Assembly: GCF_918698155.1 (NCBI RefSeq)
Contig: NZ_CAKKLX010000020.1
Span: forward strand, 1-64,000
Reading direction: 5' to 3'
DNA length: 64,000 nucleotides
Origin: Roseomonas sp. CECT 9278
GTDB lineage: Bacteria; Pseudomonadota; Alphaproteobacteria; Acetobacterales; Acetobacteraceae
Shown here: piece by piece, positions 9,933 through 20,813 of the stretch
Layout: each line of letters begins with the position of its first letter
Position numbering within the stretch: position 1 is the stretch's first letter
Notes under the pieces: generated by a model
What the model was told of the DNA's origin: nothing
Seen by the model: only the letters and a program-made list of their open reading frames with translations
The model's database searches: none
Translations under genes and position numbers: made by a program

Positions 9933-11374
9933 TGCGCGCGCTGCCGCTGAATATTGGCGCCATCCACTTCGTCGGCATCGGCGGGATCGGCATGTCCGGC
10001 ATCGCCGAGGTGCTGCACACGCTGGGCTACCAGGTGCAGGGCAGCGACATCAACGATGGCAGCAATGTCCAGCGCCTGCGCTCCGTGGGCATTCCGGTCG
10101 CGGTCGGGCATGACGCGGCGAACCTGGGCGATGCGCAGGTGGTGGTCGTCTCGACCGCGGTGAAGCGCGACAATCCCGAAGTCACCGCCGCGCGCAAGCG
10201 GCTGATCCCGGTCGTGCGGCGCGCCGAGATGCTGGCCGAGCTGATGCGCCTGAAATGGTCCATCGCCATCGGCGGCACGCACGGCAAGACCACCACCACG
10301 TCGCTGGTCGCCGCGGTGCTGGAAGCCGCGCGGCTCGACCCCACCGTCATCAATGGCGGCATCATCAATGCCTATGGCACCAACACGCGCATGGGTTCCG
10401 GCGACTGGATGGTGGTCGAGGCCGATGAGTCCGACGGCTCCTTCCTGAAGCTGCCGGCCGTGGTCGCCGTGGTGACCAACATGGACCCGGAGCACCTCGA
10501 CCACTGGGGCACCGGGGATGCCATGAAGGAAGGCTACGCGCAGTTCGTCGGCAACATTCCCTTCTACGGCTTCGCCGTGCTGTGCATGGACCACCCGGAA
10601 GTGCAGGCGATGATCCCGCGCCTGTCGGACCGGCGCATCGTGACCTACGGCTTCTCGCCCCAAGCCGATGTGCGCGCCGAGCGCATCATCACCGACCGCA
10701 TGGGCGCTACCTTCGAAGTCACGGTGACGGACCGCAGCACCGGCCGGATGCGGACCATGAAGCCGTTCCGCCTGCCGATGCTGGGCCAGCACAATGTGCA
10801 GAATGCGCTCGCAGCGATTGCGATCGGCGTCGAGATGGAGGTGGACGAGGCGACCATCCGCTCGGCTCTCGCCGGCTTCAAGGGCGTGAAGCGGCGCTTC
10901 ACCCGCACGGGCGAAGCAGGCGGCATCAGCGTGATCGACGACTACGGCCACCATCCGGTCGAGATCGCCGCGGTGCTGAAGGCAGCCCGCCAGGCCGGCG
11001 CGCGCGACGTCATCGCCGTGGTGCAGCCGCATCGCTACACGCGCCTCGCGACGCTGTTCGAGGATTTCTGCACCTGCATGAACGACGCCGGCACGGTGAT
11101 CGTGGCCGATGTCTATGCGGCGGGCGAACAGCCGATCGAGGGCGTGGACAAGGATGCGCTGGTCGAGGGGCTGCGCGCGCGCGGGCATCGGTCGGTCGTG
11201 CCGTTGCCGGGGCCGGATTCCCTGCCGGAGATGATCCACGCCATCGCGAAGTCGGGCGACTACGTGGTGTGCCTGGGTGCGGGCAACATCACGGCCTGGG
11301 CGCATGCGCTGCCGGCGCAGTTGACGGACCTGCAGCAGCGCGCGCGCGGACGGCTCGCGGGGGCGATGAAATGA
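9932..11374 (+). CDS. murC: UDP-N-acetylmuramate:L-alanine ligase MurC
   Basis: First Mur ligase of the pathway, adding L-alanine to UDP-MurNAc. The N-terminus has [15 protein letters not shown], the ATP loop is GGTHGKTT (114-121), and [20 protein letters not shown] and [10 protein letters not shown] are all present as in known MurC enzymes. Length 480. ATG 9932 overlaps the murG stop (TGATG). Confidence 0.95.
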   Translation: MRALPLNIGAIHFVGIGGIGMSGIAEVLHTLGYQVQGSDINDGSNVQRLRSVGIPVAVGHDAANLGDAQVVVVSTAVKRDNPEVTAARKRLIPVVRRAEMLAELMRLKWSIAIGGTHGKTTTTSLVAAVLEAARLDPTVINGGIINAYGTNTRMGSGDWMVVEADESDGSFLKLPAVVAVVTNMDPEHLDHWGTGDAMKEGYAQFVGNIPFYGFAVLCMDHPEVQAMIPRLSDRRIVTYGFSPQADVRAERIITDRMGATFEVTVTDRSTGRMRTMKPFRLPMLGQHNVQNALAAIAIGVEMEVDEATIRSALAGFKGVKRRFTRTGEAGGISVIDDYGHHPVEIAAVLKAARQAGARDVIAVVQPHRYTRLATLFEDFCTCMNDAGTVIVADVYAAGEQPIEGVDKDALVEGLRARGHRSVVPLPGPDSLPEMIHAIAKSGDYVVCLGAGNITAWAHALPAQLTDLQQRARGRLAGAMK

Positions 11375-12324
11375 TGGCCGCCGCCGCGCATCGCCCGGAT
11401 GCCACGCCGCCGGCGCGCGGCCTGCTCGCCGCGCCGCCGGCTGGCGTGCCGGCGCTGCGCGGGCGCGTGGTGCGCGACGCGCCCCTTGGCGCCGGCACCT
11501 GGTTCCGCGTGGGCGGCGCGGCGGATGCGCTGGTGCGCCCCGCCGATGCGGACGACCTGGTGGCGCTGCTGCGGGACCTGCGCGGCGAGACGCCGTTCAC
11601 CGTCATCGGCGCGGCGTCGAACATGATCATCCGCGATGGCGGGATCGCCGGCGTGACCGTCCGCCTGGCGCGCGGGTTCGGCGACGTCGTGATCGAGGCC
11701 GATGGCATCGTCGCCGGCGCGGCCGCGCTCGATGTCACGGTCGCGGAAACCGCCGCGGCGCAGGGGCTGGGCGGGCTGGAGTTCCTGGTCGGCATCCCCG
11801 GCACGATCGGCGGCGCGGTGGCGATGAACGCCGGCGCCTACGGGGCCGAGATCAAGGACGTGCTCGACTGGGCGGAGATCGCGACGGCCCGCGGCGTGCA
11901 ACGCTTCGCCGGCGCCGACCTGCACTTCGCCTATCGCCGCGCCGCGCTGCCGCCCCGCGGCGTCGTCACCCGTGCGCGTTTGCGCGCGATGCGCGGTGAT
12001 GCCGCCGTCATCGCCGCGCGCCTCAACGACATCCGCGCGGCGCGCGAGGCGACGCAACCGGTGCGCGCGCGCACCGGCGGCTCGACCTTCAAGAACCCCG
12101 CGGGCGCGAAGAAGGCGTGGGAGCTGATCGACCAGGCTGGCTGCCGTGGGCTGCGCCTCGGCGCCGCGCAGGTCAGCGAGAAGCACTGCAACTTCCTGAT
12201 CAACACCGGCGGCGCCACCGCCGCCGAGATCGAGGCCCTCGGCGAACAGGTGCGCGCGCGCGTGCGGGCCGCCACGGGTGTCGAGCTCGAGTGGGAAATC
12301 AGGCGAATCGGGAGGCCGGCATGA
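11371..12324 (+). CDS. murB: UDP-N-acetylenolpyruvoylglucosamine reductase MurB
   Basis: FAD- and NADPH-dependent reductase that makes UDP-MurNAc, the substrate of MurC. The FAD-binding PCMH fold shows in TWFRVGG, GAASN and [18 protein letters not shown], followed by GGSTFKNP, in which Ser238 corresponds to the proton-donating catalytic serine of the family. The sequence resembles the shorter alphaproteobacterial MurB type. The start ATGATG at 11371 overlaps the murC stop; 11374 is an equivalent alternative. The first 30 residues are Ala/Pro-rich. Confidence 0.94.
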   Translation: MMAAAAHRPDATPPARGLLAAPPAGVPALRGRVVRDAPLGAGTWFRVGGAADALVRPADADDLVALLRDLRGETPFTVIGAASNMIIRDGGIAGVTVRLARGFGDVVIEADGIVAGAAALDVTVAETAAAQGLGGLEFLVGIPGTIGGAVAMNAGAYGAEIKDVLDWAEIATARGVQRFAGADLHFAYRRAALPPRGVVTRARLRAMRGDAAVIAARLNDIRAAREATQPVRARTGGSTFKNPAGAKKAWELIDQAGCRGLRLGAAQVSEKHCNFLINTGGATAAEIEALGEQVRARVRAATGVELEWEIRRIGRPA

Positions 12325-13238
12325 CGCGGCACGTCGCAGTCCTGTATGGCGGCATCTCGGCCGAGCGCGAGGTCTCGCTCTCCTCCGGGAAGCAGTGCAT
12401 CGCCGCGCTGCGCGAAGCCGGCTTCGAGGTCACGCCCATCGAGGTCGGCCAGGACCTCACCGCCGTCATCCAGGCACTGACGCATCCCCGCCCCGACGCC
12501 GTGTTCAACGCGCTGCACGGCCGCTTCGGGGAGGATGGCTGCATCCAGGGCGTGCTCGACTGGCTTGGCCTGCCCTATACGCATTCGGGGCTGCGCGCCT
12601 CGGCGCTGGCCATGGACAAGCACGCCGCCAAGGCGGTGTTCCGCCAGGCCGGGCTGCCGGTCGCGGAACACCGGCTGGTCACCCGCGACGAACTCGAAGC
12701 CGCCGACCCGCTGCCCCTGCCGTATGTGGTGAAGCCGGTGAACGAGGGATCGTCCGTCGGCGTGCACATCGTGCAGAAGGGCGACAACCGGCGCGCCGAG
12801 ATCGCACGCGACTGGCGCTACGGCGACCATGCCATGGCGGAATCCTACATCCCCGGGCGCGAGCTCACGGTCGGCGTGATGGGCGACCGCGCGCTGGCGG
12901 TCACCGACATCATCGCCGATGCCGGCGCCTTCTACGACTACGAGAGCAAGTACGCCGACGGCGGATCGCGCCACGTGCTGCCCGCGCAGGTGAAGCCCGA
13001 GACCTACGCGCAGGCGCTCGACATCGCGCTGCGCGCGCACCAGGCGCTGGGGTGCCGCGGCGCGTCGCGCGCCGACCTGCGCTACGACGACGCGAATGAC
13101 CGCCTGGTGCTGCTGGAGGTGAACACCCAGCCCGGCCTCACGCCCACCTCCCTGCTGCCCGAGCAGGCAGCGCATTGCGGCATCCCCTTCCCAGCGCTGT
13201 GCGCCTGGATGGTGCAGGAGGCCCGCTGTGGCGCGTGA
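12321..13238 (+). CDS. ddl: D-alanine:D-alanine ligase
   Basis: ATP-grasp enzyme that makes the D-Ala-D-Ala dipeptide used by MurF. The 305-residue product has the N-terminal [17 protein letters not shown] motif, [10 protein letters not shown], the ATP-grasp lysine regions with NEGSSVGVH, and the C-terminal [13 protein letters not shown] metal/substrate motif. ATG 12321 overlaps the murB stop (ATGA) and follows GGGAGG (12310-12315) at a good distance. It overlaps the start of ftsQ by 11 bases. Confidence 0.95.
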   Translation: MTRHVAVLYGGISAEREVSLSSGKQCIAALREAGFEVTPIEVGQDLTAVIQALTHPRPDAVFNALHGRFGEDGCIQGVLDWLGLPYTHSGLRASALAMDKHAAKAVFRQAGLPVAEHRLVTRDELEAADPLPLPYVVKPVNEGSSVGVHIVQKGDNRRAEIARDWRYGDHAMAESYIPGRELTVGVMGDRALAVTDIIADAGAFYDYESKYADGGSRHVLPAQVKPETYAQALDIALRAHQALGCRGASRADLRYDDANDRLVLLEVNTQPGLTPTSLLPEQAAHCGIPFPALCAWMVQEARCGA

Positions 13239-14106
13239 ACGCCTCGCCCGCACCTCCGCGCCGCAGAAGGAGCCCTCGCGTCCGTCGCGGCTGCGCATCT
13301 GGGTCAAGCGGCGGCGTTCGCTGGTGCGGCCCGCGATCTATGGCGCGCTGGGCCTCGGCGCGCTTGGCGTGGTGGTGCTGGCGGTGCGCGCGGTGGATCC
13401 CGCCGGGCGCGTGCGCGGCGTCGCCGAGAGCTTCGCGCATGTCGGCGAATCCCTCGGCATGACGGTGCAGCAGGTGATCCTCGAAGGGCGCCGCAACACG
13501 CCGACGGACATGATCCGCGCGGCGCTGGGCGTCTCGCGCGGGGATCCGATCCTGGACTTCTCGCCCGAGGCGGCGCGCACGCGCATCGAGACCATCGCCT
13601 GGGTGCAGACCGCGCATGTCGAACGCCGCCTGCCCGGCACCATCCTGGTGCGCATCGAGGAACGCCGCCCCTTCGCCATCTGGCAGAACAACACCCGCTT
13701 CGTGATCATCGACCGCGAGGGCCGCGTGGTCGCCGCCGATGGCCTCGACCAGTTCGGCCCGCTGCCGCTGCTGGTCGGTCCCGGCGCGGATTCGGCGGGG
13801 CCCGCGCTGCACGACATCCTGAAGCGCGAGGCCGATGTGGCCGACCGCGTGCAGGCGATGGTGCGCATCCACGAACGCCGCTGGAACCTGCGCCTGCACA
13901 ACGGCACCGACGTGCTGCTGCCCGAAGGTGCCGAGGCCGCCGCCATCCAGCGTCTGGCGGAATTGCAGCGGGAGGCGCGGCTGCTCGACCGCCCGCTCGC
14001 CGCGATCGACCTGCGCCTGCCGGACCGGCTGGTGCTGCGCCCGACGCGCCAGGCGGAACCGGGCGAGATCATCACCCCCCGGCCTGGCGGAGCGCGGCGC
14101 GGATGA
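13228..14106 (+). CDS. ftsQ: cell division protein FtsQ
   Basis: Bitopic divisome scaffold linking early cytoplasmic and late periplasmic division proteins. The 292-residue product has a basic cytoplasmic N-terminus, a single membrane segment at about residues 38-55, and a periplasmic POTRA-type domain (the segment after [12 protein letters not shown]) followed by the FtsQ beta domain containing an R-L-P-G and E-R-R-P-F-A-I-W pattern. The start is GTG, fixed by AGGAGG at 13216-13221 six bases upstream; the gene overlaps ddl. Confidence 0.92.
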   Translation: MARERLARTSAPQKEPSRPSRLRIWVKRRRSLVRPAIYGALGLGALGVVVLAVRAVDPAGRVRGVAESFAHVGESLGMTVQQVILEGRRNTPTDMIRAALGVSRGDPILDFSPEAARTRIETIAWVQTAHVERRLPGTILVRIEERRPFAIWQNNTRFVIIDREGRVVAADGLDQFGPLPLLVGPGADSAGPALHDILKREADVADRVQAMVRIHERRWNLRLHNGTDVLLPEGAEAAAIQRLAELQREARLLDRPLAAIDLRLPDRLVLRPTRQAEPGEIITPRPGGARRG

Positions 14107-15398
14107 ACCAGATGTCCCGCCTGCCGCCACCGATCGAACCCGGCGCGCCGCCGCGCCGCCGCCGCCATGCCCGCAGCGGCACCTTCGGCGTTCTGGATAT
14201 CGGCTCCACCAAGGCGGTCTGCATGATCGCGCGCATCGAAAGCGACGGCACGCCGCGCGTGCTGGGCTTCGGCTGGCGCCAGGGCCGCGGCGTGAAGGGC
14301 GGGTCGATCGTCGACCTCGAGGAAGCCGAGCGCGCCATCCGCGCCGCCGTCGGCCAGGCCGAGGAAATGGCCGATACCCGCCTGCCCGGCGTGATCGTCA
14401 ACCTGTCCTGCGGGCAGCCCGACAGCCGTCAGCTCCACATCCAATGGGGGATCGGCGGGCGCGCCGTGACCGACCAGGATCTGCGCGCCATCCTGCACGA
14501 AGGCCGCCGCCGCACCTCCGAGGAAGGGCGGGAGACGGTGCATGCCATCCCGCTCGGCTTCACGGTCGATGCCACGCCCGGCGTGGATGATCCGCGCAGC
14601 ATGATCTGCGACACGCTGGGCGCGCGGCTGCACATGGTCAGCGCCTCCCAGGCATCCTTGCGCAACCTGGGCGCCTGCCTGCTGCGCTGCGATCTCGAAG
14701 TCGAGGAACTGGTCTCCGCCCCGTTCGCCGCCGGCCTCGCGACGTTGGTGGATGACGAGAAGCAGCTCGGCGCGACGGTCATCGACATGGGCGGCGGCAC
14801 CACCTCGCTGGCGGTGTTCAGCGAGGGCCACCTGGTCCACACCGCGCAGGTCGCGATCGGCGGCGGGCAGGTGACCAACGACCTCGCGACCGTGCTGGCC
14901 ACGCCGCTCACGCATGCGGAACGCATCAAAACCCTGCACGGCAGCGTGCATGGCGGGTCGGACGACGACCGCGAATTCCTGCCGGTCCCGCTGCTCGGCG
15001 AGGACGAGCACGCCATCGCGCGCATCCCGCGGTCGATGGTGGTGAACATCATCAAGCCGCGGCTCGAGGAAACCTTCGAGCTGGTGCGCGAACGCCTCGA
15101 CGCCGCGGCGCTGGGGCGCGAGGGCGGCACGCGCGTCGTGCTGACCGGCGGCGGCAGCCAGATGGTCGGCGCGCGGGAGATGGCGGCGCGCATCCTCGAC
15201 CGCCAGGTGCGGATCGGCCGCCCGCTGCCGGTGCGCGGGCTGGCCGAAGCGGCCTCGGGCCCCGGCTTCGCCAGCGCGGTCGGGTTGCTGCTGTGGGGGG
15301 CCGGGGAAGGCCGCCCGGTGCTCGACATCGCGCCTGGCCCGGCGCGTTCCAGCGGCGCCTTCCGGCGCTTCGTGAATTGGGTGAAGGACCGCGTGTGA
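14103..15398 (+). CDS. ftsA: cell division protein FtsA
   Basis: Actin-fold ATPase that anchors FtsZ filaments to the inner membrane. The 431-residue product has the phosphate-1 motif [10 protein letters not shown], the inserted 1C domain, the VIDMGGGTT phosphate-2 motif and the VLTGGGSQM adenosine motif. The C-terminus ends in an aromatic/basic amphipathic stretch (FRRFVNWVK), matching the membrane-targeting helix of the family. ATG 14103 overlaps the ftsQ stop (ATGA). Confidence 0.95.
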   Translation: MNQMSRLPPPIEPGAPPRRRRHARSGTFGVLDIGSTKAVCMIARIESDGTPRVLGFGWRQGRGVKGGSIVDLEEAERAIRAAVGQAEEMADTRLPGVIVNLSCGQPDSRQLHIQWGIGGRAVTDQDLRAILHEGRRRTSEEGRETVHAIPLGFTVDATPGVDDPRSMICDTLGARLHMVSASQASLRNLGACLLRCDLEVEELVSAPFAAGLATLVDDEKQLGATVIDMGGGTTSLAVFSEGHLVHTAQVAIGGGQVTNDLATVLATPLTHAERIKTLHGSVHGGSDDDREFLPVPLLGEDEHAIARIPRSMVVNIIKPRLEETFELVRERLDAAALGREGGTRVVLTGGGSQMVGAREMAARILDRQVRIGRPLPVRGLAEAASGPGFASAVGLLLWGAGEGRPVLDIAPGPARSSGAFRRFVNWVKDRV

Positions 15399-15456
15399 TG
15401 CGGCTCGCCCCGAATCGATTCCACCGCGTAGACACGATCATCCAGGAGGCCCGCCC

Positions 15457-16989
15457 ATGACCCTGAACCTGACCGTGCCGCAGCAGCAGCACACCGACTT
15501 CAGCCCGCGCATCACCGTGGTGGGCGTTGGCGGCGGCGGCACCAATGCGGTCAACAACATGATCGCGATGGGGCTCGACGGCGTCGAATTCCTGGTGGCG
15601 AATACCGACAGCCAGTCGCTGTTCCATTCGCGCGCCGAACGGCGCGTGCAGCTCGGCCCGCATCTCACGCAGGGGCTGGGTGCCGGCGCCAAGCCCGAGA
15701 TCGGCCGCGCCGCCGCCGAGGAGGCGATGGAGGAGCTCTCCCGCCACATCGAAGGCATGCACATGATCTTCATCACCGCCGGCATGGGCGGTGGCACGGG
15801 CACGGGTGCGGCGCCGGTGATCGCGCGCATCGCGCGTGAGAAGGGCGTGCTGACGGTCGGCGTGGTGACCAAGCCCTTCGACTTCGAGGGGCCGAAGCGG
15901 CGCAAGTTCTCCGATGCCGGCATCGAGGAACTGCAGCAATACGTCGATACGCTGATCGTCATCCCGAACCAGAACCTGTTCAGGCTGGCCACCGAACGCA
16001 CCACCTTCCAGGAAGCGTTCAAGATGGCCGACAACGTCCTGTACATGGGCGTGCGCGGCGTGACCGACCTGATGGTCAACCCGGGCATGGTGAACCTGGA
16101 TTTCGCCGATATCCGCACCGTCATGGCCGAGATGGGCAAGGCCATGATGGGCACCGGCGAGAGCGAGGGCGACGACCGCGCCACCAAGGCCGCCGAGGCC
16201 GCCATCAACAACCCGCTGCTCGACGATATCTCGATGGCGGGCGCCAAGGGCGTGCTGATCAACATCACCGGCGGCTACGACATGACCCTGTTCGAGGTCG
16301 ACGCCGCCGCCAATCGCATCCGCAAGGAAGTGGACGAGGATGCGAACATCATCTTCGGCACCTCGGTGGACGAAGGCATGAACGGGCGCGTGCGCGTCTC
16401 GGTGGTTGCGACCGGCATCGACGTGGCGTCATCGTCGGGCCGTGGCGAGGTGCCGCTGAAGCTGGTGTCCAATGGCGCTCCGCTGCAGGCGGTGGCGACG
16501 CAGCATGTGGCGCCCGCGCAGCAGCCGGCGCGCGGGCCGCAATCCTTCATCCGCACCGTCGCGCAGCCGGCCGCGCCCGCCGCCATGCCCGCGATGCGCC
16601 CGGCGGTGGTGGACGCGACCCCCGAGCCGCTGCCCGAGCCCGCCGCGCCGGAAGCCTATGCGCCCCAGCACCATGCGCCGGTCGAAGCGCCGATCGTGGT
16701 CGGCCCCGCGGCGACCTACGCGGAGCCCGCCCCGCGTGCGCCCGAGCCGCCGCGCCAGCAGCCGGGCATGATGACCAGCCTGTTCCGGCGCGCAACCAAC
16801 ATCAGCAGCACGATGATGCGGCGCACCCTGCCCGAGGCGCAGCCCGGCATGGCGCCGCATGCCGTGCGTGTCGAACCCTCGGTGGCGCCGCAGCATGCGC
16901 CGGCGCCGCGCGCCCCGGCGCGCCCCGCCGGCCAGGACGAGATGGGACTCGAGATTCCGACCTTCCTGCGCCGCCAGTCCAATCCCTGA
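15457..16989 (+). CDS. ftsZ: cell division GTPase FtsZ
   Basis: Tubulin-like GTPase that forms the Z ring. The 510-residue product has the nucleotide motifs [12 protein letters not shown] and the tubulin signature GMGGGTGTG at 109-117, and an ordered core of about 320 residues. It is followed by a long Pro/Ala-rich linker of about 170 residues, typical of alphaproteobacterial FtsZ, and by the conserved C-terminal peptide [10 protein letters not shown] that binds FtsA and other partners. Unlike the preceding junctions, ftsA and ftsZ are separated by 58 bases, with AGGAGG just ahead of the ATG. Confidence 0.97.
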   Translation: MTLNLTVPQQQHTDFSPRITVVGVGGGGTNAVNNMIAMGLDGVEFLVANTDSQSLFHSRAERRVQLGPHLTQGLGAGAKPEIGRAAAEEAMEELSRHIEGMHMIFITAGMGGGTGTGAAPVIARIAREKGVLTVGVVTKPFDFEGPKRRKFSDAGIEELQQYVDTLIVIPNQNLFRLATERTTFQEAFKMADNVLYMGVRGVTDLMVNPGMVNLDFADIRTVMAEMGKAMMGTGESEGDDRATKAAEAAINNPLLDDISMAGAKGVLINITGGYDMTLFEVDAAANRIRKEVDEDANIIFGTSVDEGMNGRVRVSVVATGIDVASSSGRGEVPLKLVSNGAPLQAVATQHVAPAQQPARGPQSFIRTVAQPAAPAAMPAMRPAVVDATPEPLPEPAAPEAYAPQHHAPVEAPIVVGPAATYAEPAPRAPEPPRQQPGMMTSLFRRATNISSTMMRRTLPEAQPGMAPHAVRVEPSVAPQHAPAPRAPARPAGQDEMGLEIPTFLRRQSNP

Positions 16990-16994
16990 GCGGC

Positions 16995-17020
16995 GGCGGC
17001 CGTTTTTCCGCCTTATTTTG
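16995..17020 (+). terminator. weak candidate terminator after ftsZ
   Basis: GGCGG at 16995-16999 can pair with CCGCC at 17008-17012 across an eight-base, T-rich loop, followed by TTATTTTG. The stem is only five base pairs, so termination may be partial or absent. Confidence 0.3.
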
Positions 17021-17035
17021 CGCCGCACTAATACA

Positions 17036-17066
17036 ATGACTTCAATGGCTTGCGGCGTAATATAGA
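17036..17066 (+). promoter_or_regulatory. candidate promoter for lpxC
   Basis: An unusually A/T-rich island lies between ftsZ and lpxC. ATGACT (17036-17041) and TAATAT (17058-17063) are spaced by 16 bases and each matches the sigma-70 consensus at four of six positions; TATAGA (17061-17066) is an alternative -10. CGCCGC (17021-17026) and GCGGCG (17052-17057) flank much of the segment as an inverted repeat. This would give lpxC its own transcript separate from the dcw unit. It is a pattern match only. Confidence 0.3.
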
Positions 17067-17132
17067 GAAACAAGGCTTGAATGGCGCCCCGGATCGCAGA
17101 ATGCTTCTGTGTTCCGGGGCGTTGTGTTTCTC
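17065..17132 (+). promoter_or_regulatory. nested stem-loop in the lpxC leader
   Basis: Three nested perfect inverted repeats lie between ftsZ and lpxC. The outer pair is GAGAAACA (17065-17072) with TGTTTCTC (17125-17132). The middle pair is CGCCCCGGA (17085-17093) with TCCGGGGCG (17113-17121), extendable by two G-U pairs. The inner pair is CAGAA (17097-17101) with TTCTG (17105-17109) around a TGC loop. The 3' side of the outer stem is T-rich (GTTGTGTTTCT), so the middle stem plus this tail could act as a terminator or attenuator, with the outer stem competing. It lies directly after the candidate promoter and 76 bases before the lpxC ATG. Confidence 0.5.
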
Positions 17133-17208
17133 CGGTTCGCCGCCGCATCCATCCAGGGTGCGGCACGTTACGGAAACCATCACGACGCCCCGGAAAGGCA
17201 CGAGGGCT

Positions 17209-18153
17209 ATGGACGGTTTTCTTCCCGCGGAGAACGGACGGCGCAGGACGCTGAAGGCACCCATCGGGTGCGTCGGCACCGGGCTGCATTCCGGCCGTCG
17301 TGTCGCGCTCACGCTGCGCCCCGGCCCCGCGGGCACCGGCATCGTGTTCCGCCGCACAGACCTCGGCCGCGACATTCCCGCGCTGTTCGACCGCGTGGTG
17401 GATACGCGGCTGTGCACCGCCATCGGTGATGGCGACGCGACCATCTCCACGATCGAACATGTCATGGCGGCGCTGGCCGGCAGCGGCATCGACGACGCCG
17501 TGGTCGAGGTCGACGGCCCCGAAGTGCCGATCATGGACGGCTCCGCCGCCCCCTTCCTGTTCCTGATCGACTGCGCCGGCATCGTCACCACCGCGGCGCC
17601 GCGCCTCGCGATCGAGGTGCTGCGCCCGGTCCGCATCGAGGAAGCCGGCGGCGCCTTCGCCGAACTCCTGCCCGGCCGCGAGCCCGCCTTCGACATCGAC
17701 CTTGAGATCGACTTCCCGAACACCGCGATCGGCCGCCAGGCGCTGGCGCTGCGCCTCTCGCCCCTCGCCTTCCGCGAAGCCCTGGCCGATGCGCGCACCT
17801 TCACCCTGGCCGAGGATGTCGCGCGGCTGCGCGCCGTCGGCCTGGCGCAGGGCGGCAGCCTGGCCAATGCCGTGGTGGTGGACGGCCCGATGGTGCTGAA
17901 CCCGGGCGGGCTGCGCCGTCCTGACGAATTCGTGCGCCACAAGATGCTCGACGTGGTGGGCGACCTGGCCCTGGCCGGTGCGCCGATCCGCGGGCGGTTC
18001 CGCGGCGCGCGCTCGGGCCACGCGCTCAACAACCGCGTGCTGCGGGCGCTCTTCGCCGATTCCACCGCCTGGCGCATGACCGGCCTGCCGGCGATGTCCG
18101 AAGGCCTGGCCGCGACGCCCGTGCGCGCGGCCGCGGCCCCTGCCATCGCCTGA
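17209..18153 (+). CDS. lpxC: UDP-3-O-acyl-N-acetylglucosamine deacetylase LpxC
   Basis: Zinc enzyme for the committed step of lipid A synthesis. The 314-residue product has the TGLHSG motif, STIEHVMAAL with zinc ligand His84, and HKMLD with His244 and Asp248. A further conserved His271 lies in GHALNN and acts in catalysis in the known enzymes. The spacing matches the family. ATG 17209 gives the normal LpxC N-terminus and has a GAGGG just upstream; longer in-frame extension upstream would be atypical. It stands downstream of the dcw unit, as in many proteobacteria. Confidence 0.95.
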   Translation: MDGFLPAENGRRRTLKAPIGCVGTGLHSGRRVALTLRPGPAGTGIVFRRTDLGRDIPALFDRVVDTRLCTAIGDGDATISTIEHVMAALAGSGIDDAVVEVDGPEVPIMDGSAAPFLFLIDCAGIVTTAAPRLAIEVLRPVRIEEAGGAFAELLPGREPAFDIDLEIDFPNTAIGRQALALRLSPLAFREALADARTFTLAEDVARLRAVGLAQGGSLANAVVVDGPMVLNPGGLRRPDEFVRHKMLDVVGDLALAGAPIRGRFRGARSGHALNNRVLRALFADSTAWRMTGLPAMSEGLAATPVRAAAAPAIA

Positions 18154-18207
18154 CGGCGGCGGCTTGGCGGGCGGGGGCTTCGCCATGATATACAGCGGCC
18201 CGACCTC

Positions 18208-19062
18208 ATGGCTCCCCCGATGATTCGCCTTGCCCTCCCGCTCCTCCTCCTCGTTGCCCTGGCCGCCTGCGGGCGGTTCCAGCAGGGAACCGGCGCGGAT
18301 CCGTCGCTCGCGCCCGGCGTGATTGCCGCCGATGCCGCCGACCAGTCGCCCGAGGCGCTCTACGCCGCCGGCATGCAGGAACTGCGCGCCAACCGCTTCC
18401 AGCGCGCCGTCGACCTGTTCGACGCGGTGGAGCGCGAGCACCCGTATTCGACCTGGGCGACCAATGCGAAGCTGATGGCGGCCTATGCCGACTACACGCG
18501 CAACCGCTACACCGAGGCGATCGGCGCGCTGGATCGCTTCATCCAACTGCATCCGGCGCATCGCGACATCGCCTATGCGTATTACCTGCGCGCGCTGTCG
18601 CAGTACGAACAGATCAACGACGCGCAGCGCGACCAGCAGCAGACCATCGTCGCGATGAATGCGCTGCAGGATGTGGTGAACCGTTTCCCCGACACCTCCT
18701 ACGCGCGCGACGCGCGGCTCAAGATGGACCTGGCGCGCGATCACCTGGCGGGCCGCGAGATGCATGTCGGGCGCTACTACCAGCGGCAGGGCCTGCTCTC
18801 CGCCGCGATCGGCCGATTCCGCCGCGTGGTCGACGAATACCAGACCACCAACCACGTGCCCGAGGCGCTGCACCGCCTGACCGAGATCTACATCTCGCTC
18901 GGCCTGACCGACGAAGCGCGGCGCACTGCCTCGGTGCTGGGCTTCAACTATCCCGGCAGCGCCTGGTACCAGGATTCCTACGCCCTGCTGGTCGAGGGCG
19001 CCGAGCCCGCACCGCAGGACCGCCCCGGCTTTTTCCGCCGCAGCGTCAACTGGTTGTTCTGA
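18208..19062 (+). CDS. bamD: outer membrane assembly lipoprotein BamD (ComL)
   Basis: Lipoprotein of the BAM complex that inserts beta-barrel proteins into the outer membrane. The 284-residue product has a hydrophobic signal ending in the lipobox LAAC with Cys21, followed by TPR-type helical repeats (SPEALYAAGM..., the HPYS motif, and repeats with the A-Y-Y-L-R pattern) as in BamD. ATG 18220 is an alternative start that shortens the N-terminus by four residues. It lies between lpxC and recN, a common alphaproteobacterial order. Confidence 0.92.
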   Translation: MAPPMIRLALPLLLLVALAACGRFQQGTGADPSLAPGVIAADAADQSPEALYAAGMQELRANRFQRAVDLFDAVEREHPYSTWATNAKLMAAYADYTRNRYTEAIGALDRFIQLHPAHRDIAYAYYLRALSQYEQINDAQRDQQQTIVAMNALQDVVNRFPDTSYARDARLKMDLARDHLAGREMHVGRYYQRQGLLSAAIGRFRRVVDEYQTTNHVPEALHRLTEIYISLGLTDEARRTASVLGFNYPGSAWYQDSYALLVEGAEPAPQDRPGFFRRSVNWLF

Positions 19063-19081
19063 GGGAAGGGCACGGCAGCCC

Positions 19082-20758
19082 GTGCTCGCCAGCCTCGCCA
19101 TCCGCGACGTGGTGCTGATCGAACGGCTCGACCTGGCCTTCGGGCCGGGCTTGACCGCGCTGACCGGCGAGACCGGCGCGGGCAAGTCGATCCTGCTCGA
19201 CAGCCTGGGGCTGGCGCTGGGTGGGCGGGCGGAATCGGGCATGGTGCGCGCCGGCCAGCCGCAGGCATCGGTTGCCGCCGCCTTCCATCCGCCGGCCGGC
19301 CACCCCGCCTTCGACATGCTGCGCGAACAGGGGATCGAACCCGAGGAAGACCTGGTGCTGCGCCGCGTGGTGCAGGCCGATGGCCGCTCCCGCGCCTTCG
19401 TCAACGACCAGCCGGTCGGTGTCGCGTTGCTGCGCCGCCTCGGCGCCACGCTGGTCGAGGTGCAGGGCCAGCACGACCAGGTCGGCCTGGCGGACCCCGC
19501 CTCGCATGGCGGCCTGCTCGATGCCTTCGGCGCGCTGGAACCGCGCCGCGTCGCCACGGCGGAGGCCTGGGGCGCCTGGCGCACTGCGACGAAACGCCTG
19601 GCTGATGCGCGCGAAGCCATCGCCGCTGCGCAGCGCGAGGAGGAATGGCTGCGCCACGCCGTCGCCGAATTGCGCGAACTGAACCCGCAGGAGGGCGAGG
19701 AAGACCGCCTCGCCACCGAGCGCCAGCGCCTCCAGCAGGGCGAGCGCCGCGCCGAGGCCATCGCCGCCGCCATCGCCGAACTGACCCCGCGCGACCGCCG
19801 CGCCGCCACCCCCTCCCGCGCGCTGCGCGAGGCGGCCCGCGCCCTGGAACGGCTTCCCCCGCCCAACGATGAAGCCCAGCCCGCCATCGCCGCCCTGGCC
19901 GCCGCGCAGGACGCGCTGGCCGAGGCCGAGGCCGCCCTGCAGACCCTGCTGCACGAGGGCGGCCCCGATCCGCGCCGCCTGGAGCAGACCGAGGAACGGC
20001 TGTTCGCCCTGCGTGCCGCCGCGCGCAAGCATTCCGTCGCGGTGGTCGACCTGCCCGAATTCGCCGCTGGCCTGCGCGCGCGGCTGGAGGCGCTGGACGC
20101 CGGGTCCGGGCGCGTCGCCGCGCTGGAACGCGACGAGGCCGCGGCGCGGAAGGCCTACCTCGCCGCCGCCGCCGCGCTCACCGAAGCACGCCGCGCCGCC
20201 GCCGCGCGGCTGGAGAAGGCGGCGGCGCAGGAACTCCCGCCGCTCAAGCTCGACCGCGCGCGCCTGGTCATCGACATCGCGGCCAGGGACGAGGCCGGCT
20301 GGGGGCCGGACGGGCAGGACCGCGTGGCCTTCCTGGTCAGCACCAACCCCGGCCAGGCGCCGGGCGCGCTGGCCAAGATCGCCTCGGGCGGCGAACTCTC
20401 GCGCCTGATGCTGGCGCTGAAGGTCGTGCTGGCGCGCGGGTCGCCGGTGCCCACGCTGGTCTTCGACGAGGTCGATTCCGGCATCGGCGGCGCCACCGCG
20501 GCCGCCGTCGGCGAACGGCTCGCGCGGGTGGCGGAACGCCTGCAGGTGCTGGTGGTGACCCATTCGCCGCAGGTCGCCGCCCGCGGCGCGGCGCATCTGC
20601 GCGTCGCCAAGCAGGTCAGGGGCGGGCGCGCGGAAACCCGCGTGGAGACGCTGCCGCAGGCCGAGCGCCGCGAGGAGCTGGCACGCATGCTGGCCGGCGA
20701 GCGCGTCACGGACGCGGCGCGCGCGGCGGCGGAAAGCCTGCTGGCCGACGCGCGCTGA
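19082..20758 (+). CDS. recN: DNA repair ATPase RecN
   Basis: SMC-like protein acting early in double-strand break repair. The 558-residue product has Walker A GETGAGKS at 29-36, a coiled-coil-rich centre full of Ala, Glu and Arg, the ABC signature region ASGGELSRLMLALK, Walker B VFDEVDSGIGG and the VTHSPQVAA switch histidine. GTG 19082 is used as the start, 19 bases after bamD, so the two are probably cotranscribed. Confidence 0.94.
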   Translation: MLASLAIRDVVLIERLDLAFGPGLTALTGETGAGKSILLDSLGLALGGRAESGMVRAGQPQASVAAAFHPPAGHPAFDMLREQGIEPEEDLVLRRVVQADGRSRAFVNDQPVGVALLRRLGATLVEVQGQHDQVGLADPASHGGLLDAFGALEPRRVATAEAWGAWRTATKRLADAREAIAAAQREEEWLRHAVAELRELNPQEGEEDRLATERQRLQQGERRAEAIAAAIAELTPRDRRAATPSRALREAARALERLPPPNDEAQPAIAALAAAQDALAEAEAALQTLLHEGGPDPRRLEQTEERLFALRAAARKHSVAVVDLPEFAAGLRARLEALDAGSGRVAALERDEAAARKAYLAAAAALTEARRAAAARLEKAAAQELPPLKLDRARLVIDIAARDEAGWGPDGQDRVAFLVSTNPGQAPGALAKIASGGELSRLMLALKVVLARGSPVPTLVFDEVDSGIGGATAAAVGERLARVAERLQVLVVTHSPQVAARGAAHLRVAKQVRGGRAETRVETLPQAERREELARMLAGERVTDAARAAAESLLADAR

Positions 20759-20813
20759 CGGGCGGCGCCGCGCTGCCCGCACCGGGCGCGCGCGGGAACC
20801 GGCGGCGCGCCGC

